Below are positions 58,126 to 64,000 of a DNA stretch of 64,000 bases, piece by piece. The DNA is taken from NCBI GenBank assembly GCA_025667525.1, contig CM046879.1, positions 384,733,039-384,797,038 of the forward strand, given 5' to 3'. The notes under the pieces were generated by a model that did no database searches, was not told the DNA's origin, and was given only the letters and a program-made list of their open reading frames with translations. How positions within the stretch are numbered: position 1 is the stretch's first letter; every line of letters starts with the position of its first letter. This DNA comes from Glebionis coronaria (taxonomy: Eukaryota > Streptophyta > Magnoliopsida > Asterales > Asteraceae). A program made the translations under genes and the position numbers.

Positions 58126-59052
58126 CTAACGGCGATTAAAATTCTTCCCATTATCACCTCTATCTACACGATCACCGTCTCCCTTTCTTTTCTCACCTAC
58201 ATGGGCTTCATCTTCCCAATCTTGAATTATCTGTCCAATGAGTTGGTAAGCCATTCGAACAGCATCATCAATGGTCAGTGGTTTCGATAATATCACGTCC
58301 CCCCGGATATTCCTGGCCAACCCTTTAACATATTGCTCAATTCGGATCTCTTCGGGTTCAACCGATCAAGGACATAGCAAGGCCAACTCATGGAATTGGT
58401 TCGTGTAACTATCAATGTCAACACCTTTCATTCTCAGATGAATCAACTCTTGTTCTAACCTAATAATCACACTACGAGGACAAAACTCCAAAGTCATCCA
58501 CTTCTTAATTTCAGCCCAAGGAGTAGCATTAGCAGCATCAAGACCCATGAAAGCAATTCTCCCGTTCCACCAAGTCAACGCACGACCTTTAAGAGTAGCC
58601 ATAGCAAAAGTCACCTTATCTTCCTCCTTACACTTACTAATCCGAAACACCGACTCAATCTTCTCAATCCACTGGCTTAGTCCTACAGCACCTTCAGTTC
58701 CATTAAAAGGTAGAGGTTCACACTTTATGAACGTCACATAAGTACAACCACCAACTTCAGGTGCATTAGTTCCAAGTCCTCCTACATTTCCTCCAGCATT
58801 AGCATTCACATTATTAGCATTCACATTCACATTAGTACCGCCAATTCCACTACCGCCAGCTCCACTACCGCCAGATCCACTACCGCCAGCTCCACTACCG
58901 CCAGCTCCACTATCGCCAGCTCCACTACCGCCAGCTCCACTACCGCCAGCTTCATTTCTAGCATTTTCCATAAATTCAGTCATAGATGTAGTAACTTGCT
59001 CGGTAAAAATCCTACGTACATCATCCTCAGTCACAGCCTTCTTGGGCGGCAT
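58126..59052 (-). pseudogene. Gypsy3 gag
   Basis: It starts MPPKKAVTEDDVRRIFTEQV, a common gypsy gag start. Residues 34-70 are a Gly/Ser/Ala repeat (units GGSGA). The retrotransposon-gag core has FNGTEGAVGLSQWIEKIESV and FAMATLKGRALTWWNG. An in-frame TGA at 58366-58368 separates the C-terminal piece (58126-58320). The frame then meets a stop at 58126 before the knuckles. Gag forms the particle. Confidence 0.9.
58855..58968 (-). repeat. Short Gly/Ser/Ala-coding tandem repeat in gag
   Basis: Near-perfect 15-bp units of the type ccagctccactaccg give GGSGA blocks. This is prone to slippage. Confidence 0.85.
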
Positions 59053-59270
59053 AGTTTTATAATTTCACAATTTCAAAGTATTAAGCATTCATCCAACAAG
59101 GATTCATATAATATGGATTGAATTCATAATCAAGATACAAATAAGGCACAATATGGAATTCAAGACAATATACATATTTCATTCGATCTGAAACAAAAGT
59201 ATTGTCTTAGTTACATCCCATATCAAAGTTCTAGCACTATATACACTCAAAATTCGTGCCAAGTCTACTA

Positions 59271-60266
59271 CTAACAAGTCGGTTCAGTCAAAGCTACAAA
59301 AGTACAAAAGATACAATTACTAGACACATCTTCAGCTGGGCGCTTACGGATCACTCCTCTTTCAACCATGTCGGTATAAAATCTACTATTCCATCCCACG
59401 GATATATTCAGCTCCTTCTCAGCTTTCTCACGCATCGCACGAGCCACACTCAACTGAATCTCCATAGAATTCACCTTTCTCTTCATTTCAGCAAACTCAC
59501 CACTTTCTAACACCGATAACCTCCTAAAAGCCTCATTCAAACCACGCTCAACATCAGTCAAATCCAAACTAAGCAATTTCCGCTCTTTCTCGCCAACCTT
59601 AGTCTTCGACTCCAAATAAGCAACCTGAGTCTGAACAACACCTAATCCAATCTCTGTCATACTACTCTTAACACGGGAAGCATCTAGATCACGTCTCAAG
59701 GCCCATGGTGCAAGACCATCAATATGAGTAGCCTCTCGAGCACTATACGAATCTCCTATCTCACGTCTACGAGTAGCAATACCATCAGTACCATCAGGTG
59801 CATTATCATCCTCATCCTCCTCTGATTCAGAATCGGATTCAGACGATTCAGACATTTCATCCCTAGGTAGCTCATCCTCAGAATCAGACAAATAAACTGG
59901 TGGGGGCAAAGGCTCGCCCTCTGGAACATCATACGGATAAATAAGCTCAGCTTCCTCATCATCGACCTCAACATCTATACCTACATCCTCCTCGACATCC
60001 TCGTCATCAATCTCATCATCTAAATTATCTAACCCAATCTCCTCATCATTCTCAATATCAACATTCTCAATCTCATTCTCTACCAAGTCAACCTGAGGGG
60101 CAATCTGATCTCCTAGTCCTAACTCGGGCTCGGGATCCTCAAATGGTTCGTCCTCATCATCCATATCATAATCTACTAAGTCTAAATAAGGATCATCATC
60201 TACATTAGGTTCGGGAATAGCATGGTTTTCTACAGGAATATTAGGGTCAGCCATGACAATCTGCAT
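59271..60266 (-). CDS. Gypsy3 upstream acidic coiled-coil ORF
   Basis: An intact 331-codon frame lies between the priming site and gag, in a different frame from gag. The better start may be the Met of MADPNIPVEN at 60254. Residues 1 to about 170 are extremely rich in Asp and Glu (for example DLVDYDMDDEDEPFEDPEPE). Then come a Ser/Asp stretch (SDSEDE, SESSESDSESEEDED) and a charged helical part (about 215-300) likely to form a coiled coil. It has no zinc or enzyme motif. It could be an accessory or chaperone-like protein. Extra ORFs upstream of gag are known in other gypsy lineages such as Ogre. It is open while gag and pol are broken. Function unknown. Confidence 0.65.
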   Translation of the reverse strand: MQIVMADPNIPVENHAIPEPNVDDDPYLDLVDYDMDDEDEPFEDPEPELGLGDQIAPQVDLVENEIENVDIENDEEIGLDNLDDEIDDEDVEEDVGIDVEVDDEEAELIYPYDVPEGEPLPPPVYLSDSEDELPRDEMSESSESDSESEEDEDDNAPDGTDGIATRRREIGDSYSAREATHIDGLAPWALRRDLDASRVKSSMTEIGLGVVQTQVAYLESKTKVGEKERKLLSLDLTDVERGLNEAFRRLSVLESGEFAEMKRKVNSMEIQLSVARAMREKAEKELNISVGWNSRFYTDMVERGVIRKRPAEDVSSNCIFCTFVALTEPTC

Positions 60267-60531
60267 ATATATATATATATCTCGTATTAGGATAACATAC
60301 TAGTTAAAAAATTACATAATTAAATCACGATATATACATATATATAAATTAAATTATATATATCAAAATATATATCTTCTCAATAGGGCTTGTTGGTAAC
60401 GTCGGAGATCTCTGGCACCGTTATAGTCAAAAGATTTTTCAAATATTTTCTCAAATGTTCATTGTCAAAAGATTTTGAAAAGTTTTGTTCAAAACCTTGG
60501 TTTTTAAAATCTTTTGTTCTCTATAACGAGA
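60267..60531 (-). other. Gypsy3 leader with inverted repeat
   Basis: Arms CGTTATAG (60419-60426) and CTATAACG (60521-60528) enclose inner CAAAAGATTTT-type arms. Short TA runs lie at 60267-60380. Confidence 0.6.
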
Positions 60532-60543
60532 GCTCTGGTACCA
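60532..60543 (-). other. Gypsy3 primer binding site
   Basis: On the minus strand TGGTACCAGAGC lies three bases from the LTR end at 60547. Confidence 0.85.
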
Positions 60544-60546
60544 AAC

Positions 60547-61897
60547 TGTAACACTCTCAATTTTCGTATCGGTACAGCGGAAGGGTCTTTCAGAGTGTTA
60601 CGGGATAGCACAATAACTCCAATCATAGACAACACATAAAAATGGTTGTTCAAGGTTTAACATACATTCATTCGATAAAAAGTTTTAGAAGCGTACAACA
60701 GGTCCCAAATTATACAGGTCATTAAGTTTACAAAACATAGATCGAATGAAAATTTTTAATATTATGTGGGCTATCAGAGTCGATCTCCATCCGGATTACC
60801 TTCAAGCACCTGAGATAAAAACATGCAAAAATCATATCAGCGAATGCAGAGTGAATTCCTAGAGTTTAATAAAAACCGCTATATAAAACAATCATTTAAA
60901 ATCAGAACACAAGTATAATATCGGAAGTAGGTCCTAATATTGCTAGTCAGGCAATATATAATCAAGCATACATCTTAAACCGTCCATGAGACCATAGTCT
61001 CTATATTACCATGGTAGGTAATATATTCATCGTTAATAGCGTCGTATCATGTCGGATATTTAGATTATATAGGTTGTATAGGATACATTTTAGGATTATT
61101 ATTAGCCGCATGACATTGTTACCTTACTATGAAACAGCGGGCCACGAACCCGACAAACAGTTTGCCCATCTAAGTTAGCATTTCGTCACAAAAATCACGC
61201 TATGGAATCTTCTCATACATAAATTCGCTTACCAATCAATGTGGTACGACGGGGATCAACCATCAAGGCGCGAACTGGGGTGATCGTCCCCAAATAGTAC
61301 TATCAAATGCATAAGCATCTACTAAATCCTGGTAGTTCACAATTCATGCTAATGGGACTTTAAGTGACATAACCTAACTACTAATAATCCTTTTAGTCTC
61401 GTTTATAGGGTCATAGCATCATTCGGGTCCATATCATTAAGCATACAATCGGGACTACTTGTGTTCTATTTTTATCAAAATATAGCATGTTATCTCCCTC
61501 GCGGGTTTACAAATCATTTTATAAAACATTTAATAGAGTGCGAGGCTATGAACTCACGTTGTTAATGAAAGGCGGATTATTGGCTACAGGCGTGCTTCGG
61601 ACACGGAAACCTACATAAATAATAATCGGTCTTAGACTTTGTCCAATGACTTTTATCAAAATAATAATATAAATATGATGATTTTGTACATATGATGATG
61701 ATCAAGTGGGTTTATACATCCTTGTTTACTCATTTTAGTGTTTACGTTTTGGTAACGTTTTACTAGTTTACTAGTTTGACCTATTTACCTATTTTATGTC
61801 CAATAAGCTTAGTATAAGTTCGTTAACTTGTTTTAATCCATTTTATACCTATATTATCAGTATATATACTTTCCATGTTGGGCCCAAATGGGTTAAG
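60547..61897 (-). repeat. Gypsy3 5' LTR, first 1351 bp, interrupted
   Basis: It closely matches 51379-52720 and stops at gggttaag (61897). In the 3' LTR the sequence continues cccaataag. Confidence 0.9.
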
Positions 61898-64000
61898 TGT
61901 AACACTCTCATTTTTCGTATCGGTACAGCGGAAGGGTCTTTCAGAGTGTTACGGGATAGCACAATAACTCCAATCATAGACAACACATAAAAATGGTTGT
62001 ACAAGGTTTAACAAACATTCATTCGATAAAAAGTTTAAAAGTGTACAACAGGTCCCAAATTATACAGGTCATTAAGTTTACAAAACACAGATCGAATGAA
62101 CATTTTTAATATTAAGTGTGGGCCATCAGAGTCGATCTCCATCCGGATTACCTTCAAGCACCTGAGATAGAAAACATGCAAAAATCATATCAGCGAATGC
62201 CGAGTGAATTCATAGAGTTTAATGAAAACCGTTATATAAAACAATCATTTACAATCATTAAAATCAGAACACAAGTATAATATCGGAAGTAAGTCCACAT
62301 ATTGCTAGTCAGGCAATATATAAATCAAGCATACATATGAAACCGTCCATGAGACCGTAGTCTCTATATTACCATGATAGGTAATATATTCATCATAATA
62401 GCGTCGTTATCGTTTATTATTGTATTAGGTTGTATAGGATTATTATTAGCCGCATGACATTGTTACCTTACTGTGAAAACAGCGGGCCGCGAACCCGACA
62501 AACAATTTGCCCATCTAAGTTAGCGTGTCGTCACAAAAATCACGCTATGGAATCTTCTCATACATAAATTCGCTTACCAATCAATGTGGTACGACGGGGA
62601 TCAACCGTCAAGGCGCGAACTGGGGTGATCGTCCCCAAATAGTACTATCAAATGCATAAGCGTCTACCAAATCCCGGTAGTTCACAATTCATGCTAATGG
62701 GACTTTAAGTGACATAACCTAACTACTAATAATCCTTTTAGTCTCGAATATAGGGTCATAGCATCATTCGGGTCCATCTCATTAAGCATACAATCGGGAC
62801 TACTTGTGTTCTATTTTTATAAAAATCTAGCATGTTATCTCCCTCGCGGGTTTACAAATCATTTTATAAAACATTTAAAAGAGTGCGAGGCTATGAACTC
62901 ACGTTGTTAATGAAAGGCGGATTATCGGCTACGGGCGTGCTTCGGTCACGGAAACCTATATAAATAATAATCGGTCTTAGACTCGGTCCAATGACTTTTA
63001 TCAAAATAACAATATACATATATATGATTATTGTACATATGATGATGATCAAGTGGGTTTATAAATCCTCATTTACTCATTTTAGTGTTTACGTTTTAGT
63101 ATCGTCTTACTAGTTCACTAGTTTTACCGATTTTACCTATTTTAAGTCCATTAAGTCTTTTATAAGTTCTCTTACTTGTTTTTACCCATTATATACTTAT
63201 ATGATCAGTGTATATACTTTTCATGTTGGGTCCTATTGGGTTAAGCCCAAATAATTCTTTTTACAAGCATTTATCTTATTAAGTCCAATTATTAGTCTAA
63301 TAGGTTTAGTTAGCTCGTAAATGTCCGTAATTCTTATAGTTCGGGTTTTATCGGTTTTTACTTGTCTTAGTTACTTATACATCAGTATATATCTTTTATA
63401 AACTTTACATTAGACGGGTTTGGTCGTCTAAGTTTTATTTGATGAAAAACGTTAATTTCACGGCGATAGCCGAAAAAGTCGTAAAAATAAAGTTTATAGT
63501 TTTTATTACTTATAAATATTACTTTTACCACCATTTATATATTTTACCCATTTAATTAACCTTTTATACATTTATATAATTAAGTTTTACAAGTTAGTGG
63601 GTTTATACTTTACATTTTATAAATTATAAAGTGAGTGCTTATATAATAATAATAAACATTATTTCCAAAATCTGATTTTTAACTTCACATTCACCATTTT
63701 TATCATATCTAGAGTTCTACAATGACTTAGAAGCTCATTTTTAAATGACAACTTCTTCATGATATGTGCTAAATATAACTTAGTTATAGATACTGCCCAT
63801 TTTAAGCTTAAGTTGCCTTAACAGTCCCTACAAAACTGCTTATTCAGATTGTACTACCTAACTTGTTTTGATCATATCTCACTCATTATTTTGATTCCAT
63901 TGCATGGCCAACTCTCACATGTGTATAACATCATCTACTTTACTGTAAATAGATCAAACCATGCATTTTTATCAGTTCTTTATTTAGTTATCTACTGTTT
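61898..64000 (-). repeat. Related LTR inserted in Gypsy3's LTR, runs off the window
   Basis: It starts TGTAACACTCTC and is homologous to the Gypsy3 LTR throughout, with small indels (for example a shorter stretch near 62400). The orientation is the same. It is either a solo LTR or one end of a full element. The predicted duplication is ttaag (61893-61897). Confidence 0.88.

Larger units (their letters stand above)
51379..61897 (-). mobile_element. Gypsy3: Ty3/gypsy chromovirus with extra upstream ORF
   Basis: Minus-strand order: 5' LTR (from 60547), priming site, leader, acidic ORF, gag, protease, RT, RNase H, integrase, chromodomain, polypurine tract, 3' LTR (51379-54459). The 5' LTR is split at 61898 by a related LTR. 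Pol needs three nonsense reversals and one frameshift repair to read through, plus the chromodomain stop. It is inserted in the CopiaC spacer (predicted duplication ctaac, 51374-51378). Confidence 0.93.

Noticed and set aside
57912..58157. 81-codon frame over the Gypsy3 knuckles
   Set aside because: It is an off-frame shadow; the zinc knuckles are in the neighbouring gag-protease frame.

Overview
The window is plant nuclear DNA made entirely of LTR retrotransposons. I find no host gene, tRNA, rRNA or CRISPR array. Plant origin rests on the element types (chromovirus-type Ty3/gypsy with chromodomains, an Athila-like gypsy, Ty1/copia) and on priming sites that match plant initiator tRNA-Met. 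The copia polyprotein at 26-34 kb and the accessory ORF at 47-50 kb resemble families I recall from daisy-family (Asteraceae) genomes. That placement is inference from memory and was not checked by a search.

Layout. (1) 1-9703: Gypsy1, minus strand, a Tekay-like chromovirus; its 3' LTR is cut by the window start and its 5' LTR is 2.9 kb. It lies in the LTR of (2) CopiaA, plus strand, 9704-13295, which breaks off in pre-integrase. (3) Gypsy2, minus strand, 13296-22915, sits inside CopiaA; it has a 3.36-kb 3' LTR, a badly decayed interior and the start of its 5' LTR. (4) Gypsy4, plus strand, 22916-25209 plus 37301-40898, is inserted in Gypsy2's LTR and stops in its reverse transcriptase. (5) CopiaB, plus strand, 25210-37300, sits in Gypsy4's LTR. 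It is the only element with both ends visible, and its 3' LTR is truncated. (6) An Athila-like gypsy, minus strand, 40899-46712, interrupts Gypsy4. (7) CopiaC, minus strand, 46713-51378, interrupts the Athila integrase; only its 3' LTR, a long accessory ORF and a spacer are visible. (8) Gypsy3, minus strand, 51379-61897, interrupts CopiaC and carries gag-pol plus an extra acidic ORF. (9) A related LTR (61898 to the window end) is inserted in Gypsy3's 5' LTR.

The elements form a nest up to seven deep: CopiaA, Gypsy2, Gypsy4, Athila, CopiaC, Gypsy3, inner LTR. Almost every element is opened here and not closed, so the missing halves should lie to the right in reverse order. Gag, protease, reverse transcriptase, RNase H and integrase of each element would once have formed its replication particle. 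Every polyprotein now carries stops or frameshifts, so all are pseudogenes. Only the acidic ORF of Gypsy3 is open over its full length.

The least expected signal is in CopiaC. A 21-bp repeat with core TCA[A/G]CG recurs in four separate blocks: upstream of the TATA box in the LTR, twice in the accessory ORF, and in the spacer. Other structure not explained by coding includes hairpins near predicted LTR transcription starts, a conserved inverted repeat next to the priming site of three gypsy elements, and repeat arrays whose copy number differs between the LTRs of one element.
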